Source: Saprospirales bacterium
Lineage (GTDB): Bacteria; Bacteroidota; Bacteroidia; Chitinophagales; Saprospiraceae
Reading direction: 5' to 3'
Length of the DNA: 64,000 nucleotides
Assembly (NCBI GenBank): GCA_016719895.1
Contig: JADJYG010000028.1
Location: 124,001-188,000 of the forward strand
Shown: positions 9,156-17,146 of the stretch, in pieces
How positions within the stretch are numbered: the stretch's first letter is position 1
Layout: each line of letters begins with the position of its first letter
Made by a program: the position numbers and the translations under genes
The notes under the pieces: model-generated
Told to the model about the DNA's origin: nothing
The model's input: only the letters and a program-made list of their open reading frames with translations
The model's database searches: none

Positions 9156-9776
9156 GTTTTTGTGTTTTAAAAGATGGAAGTTGGGGGCCGGATGTTTTAC
9201 CTTCGGAAAGTGCACACTAAACGCGGGAAATATTTCCGGGAGTACCTGAATGCCGCCGCGCGGCGGGTGAGCGGGGCCGGCGTGGATGTGGTTGCGTACG
9301 GCGCTGCTAAATGGTTGTATATCTTTGCAGGGCAATCTGTTGATAACCCCCCCTCAGCTTTTCCTATCCAACACAAGCCGACTTACTTAACTACCGATAT
9401 ATTCACAAACATAACTAACAAAACAAACTCTTCGTTTCCACTTGCTGCCTGCCGACACTCTGCCTCCGAGGAGGCTTGTACGTTCGTTTACGAGGGGGCG
9501 CCAAAGGGGTAAACAAGGACCCACACACACGCCCGGGTGTGCCTAAATGTGGTAATCTTAAAAGGGGGAGCGCGCAGTGCCAGATTTCGGGGGTCCCATG
9601 GGGTGTGAACTGTTTTGTAACTCGACTTCCGAGGAATTACAACTGAACCAACTGGCAGACATAACGAAATTTTAAACGTCCACTGACCAACCAAACCGGT
9701 AACCGCCCTCCTAAATTCACTATGACCGAGTAGCCAAAACCAGCCTGCTTTGTCAACCATTAAAATCAGACAAACT
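9156..9776. other. 621-base non-coding stretch with hairpins
   Basis: No frame here looks like a gene. A good -10-like element TATCTTTG lies at 9320-9327 on the plus strand, 450 bases before the next plus-strand gene. Behind it are an A/C-rich leader, a short palindrome GCCTCCGAGGAGGC (9462-9475), a GTTTAC/GTAAAC pair (9486-9491 and 9509-9514) and a CACAC/GTGTG pair near 9525-9542. A long structured leader or a small RNA is possible. No known riboswitch class was recognised. Confidence 0.35.
9320..9327 (+). promoter_or_regulatory. -7 promoter element (TATCTTTG) without a clear -33
   Basis: Exact match to the Bacteroidota TAnnTTTG element. No TTTG at the right distance upstream (only a TTG at 9292-9294, 25 bases away). 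Transcription would enter the hairpin-rich stretch before the lipoprotein at 9777. Confidence 0.4.
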
Positions 9777-10190
9777 ATGACTGTAAAAATGCTTTTCCGG
9801 CCTGCGGTGGCAATGCTTCTATTGTCCACACTGGCTTCTTGCAGCGCCGAGCGGCGTTTTCACCGGCGCCTGGTGGGCACCTGGGAAATCGTGCGCTACG
9901 AACAGCGTTTCGGCAACGGCGAAACGGAGCTAGCCTCCGACCTGGGTACCGTTACTTTCCGGAAAAACGGCAGCGGGACCAACGATATTTCTGTCCTCAC
10001 GCGGGGTGTACGCCAGCCTGACGCCGGCGATTTCTCCTGGAGGAACACAACTGAAGAAGTCACGATCATCAGCCGGAACAGTTACCTGGCGAAATCCTGG
10101 ATAGTGATGAAAAACAAACGCTCCAGCCAGGTCTGGAAATCCACCACACAAGCGAATGTCCAGACCATGGAGTTGCGCAAAGCGAACTGA
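9777..10190 (+). CDS. Small lipoprotein, lipocalin-like
   Basis: A 137-residue lipoprotein. ATG 9777 is preferred over an upstream TTG at 9750 because it yields a compact type II signal peptide with the lipobox LASC. The mature part begins with a conserved Phe/His-Arg stretch and then LVGTWEIVRYE, the first strand typical of lipocalin-like repair proteins in Bacteroidota. This is followed by ELASDLGTVTFRKNGSG and a short beta-rich body. It is probably attached to a periplasmic membrane face. The ligand is unknown. It converges with a second, smaller lipocalin-like lipoprotein 33 bases away. Confidence 0.75.
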   Translation: MTVKMLFRPAVAMLLLSTLASCSAERRFHRRLVGTWEIVRYEQRFGNGETELASDLGTVTFRKNGSGTNDISVLTRGVRQPDAGDFSWRNTTEEVTIISRNSYLAKSWIVMKNKRSSQVWKSTTQANVQTMELRKAN

Positions 10191-10223
10191 GAAACCGTCT
10201 GAGAACGCGCCGGATATGCGCGC

Positions 10224-10670
10224 TTACCGGTTGAATTGGCGATAGGCTTTCGACTCCAGGGGGGAGCCGTTTACCGGCGTCAGCGTTTTTTTCTGGGCTA
10301 CGCTCAGGGTGCGGGCATCCACCGAGATAATATCCCAATAAACGGTGTCCTGCGGCCATCCAAGAAGCACCGGGTTGGGAAAAAAGAGCAGGCGGGTTTC
10401 GGCATCGTCGTACGTCCAGCTTCCGGCATTCGAAATGCCAAAGGGACGTTCGCCCGCAGTTTGGTAGGCGCCGTTGTCGAACAGGGAAATCGCAGCCTGG
10501 TAATCGACCGTGTCCACGATCTGCCCGAGCGAATCGTGCGTAAAGACCGAAAATTTGGATGTTTCGTGCCAGTCGCCCACGAAATCCTGACGGCTGGGGG
10601 CGTTTTCCTCTTTTTTACAGGCGAGGAGCAGTAGAAACCATGCGGCGGCAAAGATGGAATTATACTTCAT
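10224..10670 (-). CDS. Small lipoprotein, lipocalin-like
   Basis: A 148-residue lipoprotein. The start at 10670 gives MKYNSIFAAAWFLLLLACKK, a type II signal peptide with lipobox LLAC and Lys-Lys behind it. The mature part starts with DFVGDWHETS, the lipocalin-like first strand, and has further beta strands (SWTYDDAETRLLFF). It resembles the protein encoded opposite it in overall plan but not in clear sequence, so common origin is uncertain. Function unknown; a membrane-anchored beta-barrel fold is inferred. Confidence 0.72.
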   Translation of the reverse strand: MKYNSIFAAAWFLLLLACKKEENAPSRQDFVGDWHETSKFSVFTHDSLGQIVDTVDYQAAISLFDNGAYQTAGERPFGISNAGSWTYDDAETRLLFFPNPVLLGWPQDTVYWDIISVDARTLSVAQKKTLTPVNGSPLESKAYRQFNR

Positions 10671-10769
10671 TGAAACAGGTTTTAGTTTGTGAAACGGACT
10701 GTTGATGGCCAAGGTGCGTGGATTGCACAAACGCAGGTGGACTAACTAGGATTCGCGCCGCATCAGCGA

Positions 10770-11504
10770 TTAAGCGCCTTTCCTGTACGAGCGGAACCAA
10801 CTGCGCCAGTGCATTTGCAACACGCCAAGGACCGCCTCGCGGATGATTTTCAGCGACATTTTGGATTGTCCTTTTTCGCGGTCTTTGAACGTGATGGGCA
10901 CTTCGCGCACCTTGAAGCCGAGGGTATATGCCGCGTATTTCATTTCGATTTGAAACGCATAACCGACAAAACGGATCCGCTCCAGATCGATGGCTTGGAG
11001 CACCTCCCGGCGGTAGCAGATGAAGCCCGCTGTGGGGTCGGCTACGGGCATCCAGAGCATGATGCGGGTGTAGAGCGATGCGCCATACGACAGGATGATG
11101 CGATCGGCCGGCCAGTTTTCCACCTGCCCGCCGCGTACATAACGCGAGCCTACGGCTACGTCGGCGCCTTCGTTGCGGCACTTGGCCAGCAGGCGGATCA
11201 GGTCCGAAGGATTGTGGGAAAAATCGGCGTCCATTTCAAAAAAGTAGGCGTAGTCGCGCTCGAGCCCCCAGCGAAAGCCAGCGATGTATGCGGTTCCCAG
11301 ACCGAGTTTGCCGTGGCGTTCGAGCAAGTGCAGCTGACCGGGAAATGCGGATTGCAGCCCCCGGACGATACCCGCCGTCCCATCCGGCGAGCCGTCGTCC
11401 ACGATCAGTACATGAAACGGCTCGGGCAGGGAAAATACTGCCCGGAGAATGGCCTCCACATTCTCGCGTTCGTTGTAGGTGGGTATGATAACGAGATTAG
11501 ACAA
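10770..11504 (-). CDS. Polyprenol-phosphate mannosyltransferase-like GT2 glycosyltransferase (DPM1 type)
   Basis: A 244-residue cytoplasmic GT2 enzyme without membrane segments. It opens with VIIPTYNERENVEAI, then IVDDGSPDGT (nucleotide binding) and MDADFSHNP (metal-binding Asp motif), followed by a conserved GSRYVRGG stretch and the C-terminal VPITFKDREKGQSKMS motif. All are hallmarks of dolichol/polyprenol-phosphate mannose synthases. The expected reaction is transfer of mannose (or glucose) from a nucleotide sugar to polyprenyl phosphate at the inner membrane, supplying lipid-linked sugar for glycan or glycoprotein assembly. It lies downstream of the HD-DUF5706 gene on the same strand, 30 bases away, perhaps in one transcript. 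Confidence 0.92.
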   Translation of the reverse strand: MSNLVIIPTYNERENVEAILRAVFSLPEPFHVLIVDDGSPDGTAGIVRGLQSAFPGQLHLLERHGKLGLGTAYIAGFRWGLERDYAYFFEMDADFSHNPSDLIRLLAKCRNEGADVAVGSRYVRGGQVENWPADRIILSYGASLYTRIMLWMPVADPTAGFICYRREVLQAIDLERIRFVGYAFQIEMKYAAYTLGFKVREVPITFKDREKGQSKMSLKIIREAVLGVLQMHWRSWFRSYRKGA

Positions 11505-11534
11505 AATACCGGGAGGGTTTGAAGGTATGTGGGT

Positions 11535-12782
11535 TCAAAGTGCAAAAGAAATGGCAAAGGATAACAAAGACAGAATCAGCCCAAACATAAACACATTATA
11601 GGAAAGGGCGAGGTAGCGGTATTTTTTTGCCAGAACGATACCCAGGAAATAGAGGTCGCGGCTCATGGAGCTGTACAGGAATTCGGGGTCTTTGAGCATT
11701 TCGTTGACGCCCCACTGGAATTCTTCGAGCGGCATATTGTAGAAATTTCCGAAGAACAACAGGTTGGCTTTGCGTTGTTTGATGGCCTCCCGCGTAACTT
11801 TTCCTTCCGTGACTTTGGGCCGGGTGCTGAGGGTGGCGAAGATGATGGACCCCAGGCAGGTGGCCAGTAGCATACCCGAAGGGATGCCCAGTTTTATATT
11901 GAAGTGGTTGGTTTCATCCAGGAGTTTGGGCAGCAAGTTGGAGACTACAATACCGATCACGAGGGTATTTACCGTGATCATGAGGTTGGCTTTGCTGTCG
12001 GCCAAGGTGCTCAGGTTGGTATGGGTGCGGTAGGTGGTGCGGTACATAGTTTCCACGCCGCGACCGAACCGGGCCAGTTTTAGTTCGTTTTCGCTTTGGC
12101 GCAGCACTTTTTTGATATCGCCGCTTTTATTGCTTTCGTCCAGCAAGGCCAGTTCTTCCATGGTAGGGGCTTTTTCAGGGTTGAGGCGGCGTTTTTGCTT
12201 CATCAGGCGCTGGATATGCTTGCCTTTGCGTTTGTTGAGCATTTCCTGCGCTACTGCCGTGTGGTATTCATGGGTGAGCATAAAGTTGAGTTCAAAATCC
12301 ATCCACTCCTGGTCGTTCATCACCTGGCCCCGGGTCAGCGCGAATTCCTGGCGGAGCCTGCTGTTGCGGTCCCAGTAAATATCCATGCCCAGGTGGCTCA
12401 GGTCGGCGTCGCAGATAATCTGTTCCGGCAAGTTTTGCGGTTGTTGCGGTACTCTGGTCGCCCGGATACAGCGAAGCACCGTATCGATGTCGTCATCTGC
12501 GATTTTACCGCGGAGAAACCGTTCGGCATTATTGCAACTGCGGTCTTCGTGGTCTTCCGGTCCTTGTGCGTACCCGGTATCGTGAAACCAGGTAGCCAGC
12601 AGCAGCAAGGAAAGCGTATGTTCATCCAGTTGGCATCCTTCGCCAATGACTTTGGCTGCAGCTACCGTCTGAACGGTGTGTTCGAAATCGTGGAAAACAA
12701 ATTTATGCGGGACATTTTCGGCAAAAAAAGCCTGAACGAACGCTTCTGTGTCCTTTAGCAAGGACGTTGTTGTGGTACGCAT
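11535..12782 (-). CDS. HD-domain phosphohydrolase fused to a DUF5706 (PycTM-type) membrane domain
   Basis: A 415-residue protein. The N-terminal half is an HD hydrolase: HDFEHTVQTV, then ATWFHDTGYA with the His-Asp pair, then CDADLSHLG supplying the last metal ligand. A charged linker follows. The C-terminal half (from about residue 245) carries TYRTHTNLSTLADSKAN and two pairs of hydrophobic segments, the pattern of DUF5706, the membrane domain found in Pycsar effectors. The HD domain would cleave a nucleotide or nucleotide second messenger. No cyclase gene is adjacent, so a Pycsar defence role is not supported by context. HD plus DUF5706 fusions are known as free-standing genes in Bacteroidota. 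A -7 element lies just upstream at 12803-12810. Confidence 0.85.
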   Translation of the reverse strand: MRTTTTSLLKDTEAFVQAFFAENVPHKFVFHDFEHTVQTVAAAKVIGEGCQLDEHTLSLLLLATWFHDTGYAQGPEDHEDRSCNNAERFLRGKIADDDIDTVLRCIRATRVPQQPQNLPEQIICDADLSHLGMDIYWDRNSRLRQEFALTRGQVMNDQEWMDFELNFMLTHEYHTAVAQEMLNKRKGKHIQRLMKQKRRLNPEKAPTMEELALLDESNKSGDIKKVLRQSENELKLARFGRGVETMYRTTYRTHTNLSTLADSKANLMITVNTLVIGIVVSNLLPKLLDETNHFNIKLGIPSGMLLATCLGSIIFATLSTRPKVTEGKVTREAIKQRKANLLFFGNFYNMPLEEFQWGVNEMLKDPEFLYSSMSRDLYFLGIVLAKKYRYLALSYNVFMFGLILSLLSFAISFAL

Positions 12783-12802
12783 AGGACGGAGCAGTTGGCC
12801 TG

Positions 12803-12810
12803 CAAAGGTA
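12803..12810 (-). promoter_or_regulatory. -7 promoter element of the HD-DUF5706 gene
   Basis: Reads TACCTTTG on the minus strand, an exact TAnnTTTG match, 20 bases before the start codon at 12782. The -33 position holds only a T-rich run (CCATTTTTCC), so the -33 match is weak. Confidence 0.55.
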
Positions 12811-12869
12811 ACGGATAGTTGGAAAAATGGTTGACCGGCCGAAAGGTCGGGAAAAAATGCGCAATAACA

Positions 12870-14015
12870 TCAGTGCAGCCGGCGCCCTTTCCAGGTATAA
12901 CGCCCGGCTGCCAGGCTTGTGATGCCGGCACAGGTAATATACAACACGTGCAGCAAAAAGGAGGGCCAAAACCAACGCAGCATGCCCGGCCGCTGAAAAA
13001 ACGCGCACATCGTGCGGAGCAGCATAAAATCGGCAAGCGCTTTTACTGTTACCTGAACAACCAGAACCCAGGCAAGCTCCGGAAAAAACAGCGCACCCAG
13101 CGCGTTGAGCAATATCGCGCTGCACAGCAACAACACGATGGCCAGCGCGGCTTTCAGGCCGGCTTCCGGCAAGGCCCTGTTTTTAGATCCCCAGCGCAGC
13201 CGTTGTTGAAAGAAGGCGCCCCAACCGGCCGGCGCCTCGGTATACACCGTAGCGGCGTTGTTTTTCAGAAAAACGACCGGGTAGTGGCGGGCTATTTTTT
13301 GTATCAAAAACAGATCGTCGCCCGAGGCCCAGGCTTCGGAGCCGGCAAAACCGTCCACGGCAAAAAAAGCGACCCTGGTATAACACAGGTTGGCGCCGTT
13401 GCCCATATGGTGCCAACCCAGGCCGATGCCGGCGCCGGTGATGCCCATCATACCGGCCATGTCGAGCGCCTGAAAATGCTGCAACAGGTTGCGGTCGTGA
13501 AAAACGGCTACCGGCGCTACTACGGCCGCCGCCCGGGTGGTTTCTTGCAGCGATACCAGGTGCCGCAACCAGTCCGGCGGCGCCAGACAATCGGCATCGG
13601 TTGTGACGATCAGGCTGCCCCGGGCCTCCCGGATGGCCAAGGCCAGGGCTTGTTTTTTGCCGCCGGAGGTGGTGTCCGGCCGGTCGCTCAAGCAGATAAG
13701 GCGAACCCGGTCCGGATGGGCGGCTTGCACGGTGGAAACCAACTCCGCCGTGTTGTCGTCCGAAAAATCATCCACCACCAACACCTCCAGCAAATGCGCC
13801 GGGTAGCGGCCGTTCAGGATGGCGGTCAGGCAGGCTCCGATATGTGCGGCTTCGTTCCGGGCCGGCACCACCACGGTCACCGCTGTGCAGGGCACATACC
13901 CTTCGGGCAGTTGCCAGGCCGGCAGCCGGCGCCAGGCATACGCATAGGCGCCTTGCACGGCGGTGTAGGCAAGGGCGAGAGCGAGAGCGACGAGGGAATA
14001 GATGGATAAGATCAT
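12870..14015 (-). CDS. Membrane GT2 glycosyltransferase (processive, cellulose-synthase-like fold)
   Basis: A 381-residue inner-membrane glycosyltransferase. The start at 14015 (MILSIYSLVALALALAY) opens with a membrane helix. The catalytic GT2 domain shows VVVPARNEAAHI, VVDDFSDDNT, TTDADC, ASGDD and QQRLRWGSKN, which is the D, DxD, D, QxxRW series of the processive GT2 family. At least three more hydrophobic helices follow at the C-terminus. It probably builds or extends a surface polysaccharide or transfers sugar to lipid at the cytoplasmic face. It is upstream of the HD-DUF5706 gene on the same strand, about 90 bases apart, but that gene has its own promoter element. The donor sugar is unknown. 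Confidence 0.88.
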   Translation of the reverse strand: MILSIYSLVALALALAYTAVQGAYAYAWRRLPAWQLPEGYVPCTAVTVVVPARNEAAHIGACLTAILNGRYPAHLLEVLVVDDFSDDNTAELVSTVQAAHPDRVRLICLSDRPDTTSGGKKQALALAIREARGSLIVTTDADCLAPPDWLRHLVSLQETTRAAAVVAPVAVFHDRNLLQHFQALDMAGMMGITGAGIGLGWHHMGNGANLCYTRVAFFAVDGFAGSEAWASGDDLFLIQKIARHYPVVFLKNNAATVYTEAPAGWGAFFQQRLRWGSKNRALPEAGLKAALAIVLLLCSAILLNALGALFFPELAWVLVVQVTVKALADFMLLRTMCAFFQRPGMLRWFWPSFLLHVLYITCAGITSLAAGRYTWKGRRLH

Positions 14016-14130
14016 GGAGCGGAATAGGAATCTGCCCCACAAAAGTACCCAGCTGAAATCGTTTGCGGTTGCCCCAAAAAGGCCGCCCGAACGGTTTTAT
14101 GTTTTTCCGATGGCTCCGGCGGTAAGGCCG

Positions 14131-14343
14131 TTATTGCAAGCTAATCAGAACCAGCGCATAACCCCGTCCTTTTTCCAGCGAAGTCATAGCTCTGCTGATA
14201 ACGGCGCCCCGGGCTTTTTTGTATTTTTTCACTTTCATGGCGTGCCCGGGCGCCGGCGAAGTGGGCAGTAAATCGCCTGGTGTTATTTTTCCAAAAGAAG
14301 CATGAAGGAACCGCAAAAGACAAACCCACTCCGGCAGCACCAA
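14131..14343 (-). pseudogene. Remnant of a tail-fibre/adhesin-type protein C-terminus
   Basis: The minus-strand frame reads TPGDLLPTSPAPGHAMKV, then ARGAVISRAMTSLEKGRG and YALVLISLQ before the stop at 14131. This is the closing signature of large phage-tail-like or surface proteins (GDLLTTSxTPGHAM, GAVxGKALxxLxxGxGxVLVLVSLQ). Nothing recognisable of the rest of such a protein lies upstream, and the only start codon is internal to unrelated sequence. I read it as the surviving 3' end of a deleted gene. A 35-codon frame inside (ATG near 14235) could still be translated but is unlikely to matter. Confidence 0.5.
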
Positions 14344-14353
14344 TAAAATTCCC

Positions 14354-14361
14354 TACTTTTG
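14354..14361 (+). promoter_or_regulatory. -7 promoter element of the PBP1A gene
   Basis: TACTTTTG, exact TAnnTTTG match, about 50 bases before the ATG at 14410. No TTTG at the -33 distance. Confidence 0.5.
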
Positions 14362-14409
14362 TACGGCTATTCGTCCAAAATCGTTTTTTCCCATATCGAA
14401 GCCATCCAC

Positions 14410-16461
14410 ATGTCGCTGCATACCACGTCCGAACCGCAACGCCTCATCACCATAAAAGCAGCTTTGCAACAACAACGTATGCCGCTATACCGCAAGGCAA
14501 TCCGCTGGATATGGCGCTTGTCTGTTTTGGGAATTGCCAGCGGCCTGGCGCTTTTTCTGATCATCAACTATACGGCTATTCCCTCGTTTCGCGAGCTGGA
14601 AAACCCCCAGTCGGCCCTGGCCAGCGAGGTGCTGGGGAACAACGGCGAGGTGCTGGACCGCTATTTTGTCGAAAACCGCGTGCCGGTGGCCTACGAAGAC
14701 CTTAGCCCGCACCTGGTCAACGCCCTGATCGCAACGGAAGACGAGCGCTTCCGCAAGCACAGCGGTGTGGATGCCAAGGCGGTGGGACGGGTGTTTGTGC
14801 GGACCATTTTGTTGCGCGACCAGAGTGCGGGCGGCGGCTCTACCATCACCCAGCAGTTAGCCAAAAACCTGTACTCCGACCGCAATTTCGACGGCATGAG
14901 CAAGGTGGAGAAAATGGTCGCGCTCGTTTACCGCAAGTTGCGCGAATGGATTACGGCGATCAAGATCGAAAAAAGCTACACCAAAGAGGAAATCCTGGCG
15001 ATGTACCTCAACCAGGTGAATTTTGTCAACAATGCTTTTGGGATACGTGCGGCGGCCGAAGTGTATTTTGGTACCACACAAGACAAACTCAGGGTCCAGG
15101 AAGCTGCCACCCTGGTGGGTATGCTGCAAAACCCATCGCGGTATAACCCCAATACCTATCCCGAACGCTGTATCCGCCGCCGGATGGTGGTGTTGTACCA
15201 GATGTGGCAAAACGGCTACCTGACCGAAGCGCAATACGACAGCCTGAAGGTGCTCCCGCTGGACATGAGCCGGTTCAAAAAAGTGACTTTTTCCGACGGC
15301 ACCGCCCCGTATTTGTGCGCCGAATTAAAAAAAGACGTGCAGGCTATCCTCGAATCGCTCGATTGCCGGAAAACCGACGGTACCCAATACAATATTTATC
15401 GCGACGGGCTCCGGATATATACGACGATCGATCCCAAATACCAGCGTCATGCCGAAGCCGCCATGGCCCAGCACATGAAAAAAATGCAGCAGCGTTTCTT
15501 TCAGGTTTGGCGCAACCGCGATCCCTGGACCTACCGCACGCGCTCAACTACCCCGCAAGAGATCGAACAACGCCGCGAAGAACTCCTGAAACTGATCCGA
15601 AGCAGCGACCGCTACCAGCAGCTCTGGCCCAAATATTTCAGCCCCCTGGCCGACCGGATACAGGACAAATACGAATTTGAACTGCAGGATGCCGATGTGC
15701 TGCGCATGCTGGCCGATGAAAAAGACGGCAAAACCATCACCCGTTTTGTCGCCAACAATTGGATTCCGGCACAGATGGCCGCCAATTACCGCCAGATTAT
15801 GAGCAGTCGCGACTGGCCGGAGATCAAAAAGCAATGGGCTGCCCTGCAAAAAGACATTATGGCCCGCTACCGCACCAGGGTGCCCATGAAAGTATTCTCC
15901 TGGGATAGTTCAAACCTGGAAAAAGACACCCTCATGTCGCCCTACGACAGCCTTCGTTACCACCGCATGTTTCTGCAAACCGGCGTGCTGGCGGTGGACC
16001 CCACCACCAGCGAAGTGAAGGCCTGGGTGGGCGGTATCAATTTTAAATATTTCAAGTTTGATCACGTGCGTACGATGCGGCAGGTTGGCTCCACGTTCAA
16101 GCCGTTTATCTATGCCACGGCCATAGCCCAGCAAAGCATCAGCCCCTGTTACCAGGTGTACGACCAGGCTGTCACTATTCCGGCGCATTATCAAAATTTC
16201 ACTACGATCGCCGACTGGACGCCCAGGAATTCGATGGGTTCCTATTCCGGCCAGCTGCTCACGTTGAAAGAAGCGCTGAAAGGCTCTGTTAACTCGGTCA
16301 GCGCATTCCTGATGAAACAAATGGGCAGCACCGAACCGGTGCGCGGCTTGCTCAATAACATGGGCATCGATTCATCGGGCCGGCTGGCCGACGGCGGGTA
16401 CCGCATACCCAAACAGCCTTCCATTTGCCTGGGCGTGGCCGACCTGACAGTTTGGGAATGA
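14410..16461 (+). CDS. Penicillin-binding protein 1A, N-terminal part (frameshifted)
   Basis: Bifunctional peptidoglycan glycosyltransferase/transpeptidase of the inner membrane. After a short cytoplasmic lead and one membrane helix (SVLGIASGLALFLIINYTA) comes the GT51 domain with ATEDERFRKHSG (catalytic Glu) and GGGSTITQQLAKNLY. The transpeptidase domain starts with the active-site SxxK in GSTFKPF and continues to SVNSVS (SxN). The frame stops at 16461 right after ICLGVADLTVWE, where the normal protein goes on to MTAAYATFANNG in the next frame. GAATG stands where GAAATG is expected, so one A is missing near 16457. The rest follows in the next entry. ATG 14410 is chosen for its place behind the -7 element; ATG 14479 is an alternative. 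Confidence 0.9.
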   Translation: MSLHTTSEPQRLITIKAALQQQRMPLYRKAIRWIWRLSVLGIASGLALFLIINYTAIPSFRELENPQSALASEVLGNNGEVLDRYFVENRVPVAYEDLSPHLVNALIATEDERFRKHSGVDAKAVGRVFVRTILLRDQSAGGGSTITQQLAKNLYSDRNFDGMSKVEKMVALVYRKLREWITAIKIEKSYTKEEILAMYLNQVNFVNNAFGIRAAAEVYFGTTQDKLRVQEAATLVGMLQNPSRYNPNTYPERCIRRRMVVLYQMWQNGYLTEAQYDSLKVLPLDMSRFKKVTFSDGTAPYLCAELKKDVQAILESLDCRKTDGTQYNIYRDGLRIYTTIDPKYQRHAEAAMAQHMKKMQQRFFQVWRNRDPWTYRTRSTTPQEIEQRREELLKLIRSSDRYQQLWPKYFSPLADRIQDKYEFELQDADVLRMLADEKDGKTITRFVANNWIPAQMAANYRQIMSSRDWPEIKKQWAALQKDIMARYRTRVPMKVFSWDSSNLEKDTLMSPYDSLRYHRMFLQTGVLAVDPTTSEVKAWVGGINFKYFKFDHVRTMRQVGSTFKPFIYATAIAQQSISPCYQVYDQAVTIPAHYQNFTTIADWTPRNSMGSYSGQLLTLKEALKGSVNSVSAFLMKQMGSTEPVRGLLNNMGIDSSGRLADGGYRIPKQPSICLGVADLTVWE

Positions 16462-17099
16462 CCGCCGCTTATGCCACCTTTGCCAACAATGGCCTCTATG
16501 CGCGCCCCTTTGTGATCGAAAAAATTGAAGACCGCTTCGGCCGCGTCATCTTTCGCGCACAGCCGGAAGAACACCTGGCCCTGCCTGCTAAAGTAAACTA
16601 TGTGCTGTTGCAAATGCTGAAATACAACCTCGGCGGCGCGCCGGGTATCCGCAACCTGAAAAGTGAACTGGGCGGCAAGACCGGCACTACCGATGATTTT
16701 ACCGACGGCTGGTTTATGGGAGTCGCGCCCCGCCTCGTGGTCGGTACCTGGGTCGGAGGAGAAGACCGCTGGATCCGGTTTAACCGGATTGACGACGGCC
16801 AGGGCGCCCGTATGGCCCGGCCGATCTTTGCCGATTTTATCCAGCGCCTGGAGCAGGATAAAACCGCCGGTTATGATTTCAACGCGCGATTCGAACGCCC
16901 GCCGGGCGATCTGGAAATCGAAATTGACTGTTCGAAGTACCTCGATGAATCGTTGCCTGCCGGTGATGAGGAAGATTTTGCACCGGATATCTACAACGAC
17001 GAAATGCCCCTCGAAGGCGACAACCCGAATACGCCGGCTACCCGGGTCAAGCCAGCGGGCAGAAAGCCCGATGCCGGCTTTGGCGATGAGTTCAACTAA
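16425..17099 (+). CDS. Penicillin-binding protein 1A, C-terminal part (frameshifted)
   Basis: Continuation of the PBP1A gene after a one-base deletion. Coding sense resumes at MTAAYATFANNGLYARPF (from about 16459) and contains the third transpeptidase motif KTGTTDDFTDGWF plus the end of the domain (WVGGEDRWIRF). An acidic, Pro-rich tail follows. The ATG at 16425 lies in sequence that codes for the first part in another frame, so it is not a real start. Without a frame correction neither part would be a working transpeptidase. If the missing A is a sequencing error, the intact gene is 14410-17099, about 897 residues. Confidence 0.85.
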   Translation: MPGRGRPDSLGMTAAYATFANNGLYARPFVIEKIEDRFGRVIFRAQPEEHLALPAKVNYVLLQMLKYNLGGAPGIRNLKSELGGKTGTTDDFTDGWFMGVAPRLVVGTWVGGEDRWIRFNRIDDGQGARMARPIFADFIQRLEQDKTAGYDFNARFERPPGDLEIEIDCSKYLDESLPAGDEEDFAPDIYNDEMPLEGDNPNTPATRVKPAGRKPDAGFGDEFN

Positions 17100-17146
17100 G
17101 AAACCGGCTGAAAACCACAGCGCCGGCGCAAGCAGTCAAATACGCA

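Noticed and set aside
9174..9512. Plus-strand open frame of 112 codons between the VWA protein and the first lipoprotein
   Set aside because: No start signal, no known motif, low-complexity translation and overlap with hairpin-rich DNA; it looks like chance.
9488..9829. Minus-strand frame of 113 codons ending in LVYPFGAPS
   Set aside because: Overlaps the start and signal peptide of the clear lipoprotein on the other strand and has no recognisable domain.
11535..12782. Complete Pycsar defence system
   Set aside because: No adenylate/uridylate/cytidylate cyclase gene flanks the HD-DUF5706 gene; the neighbours are glycosyltransferases.
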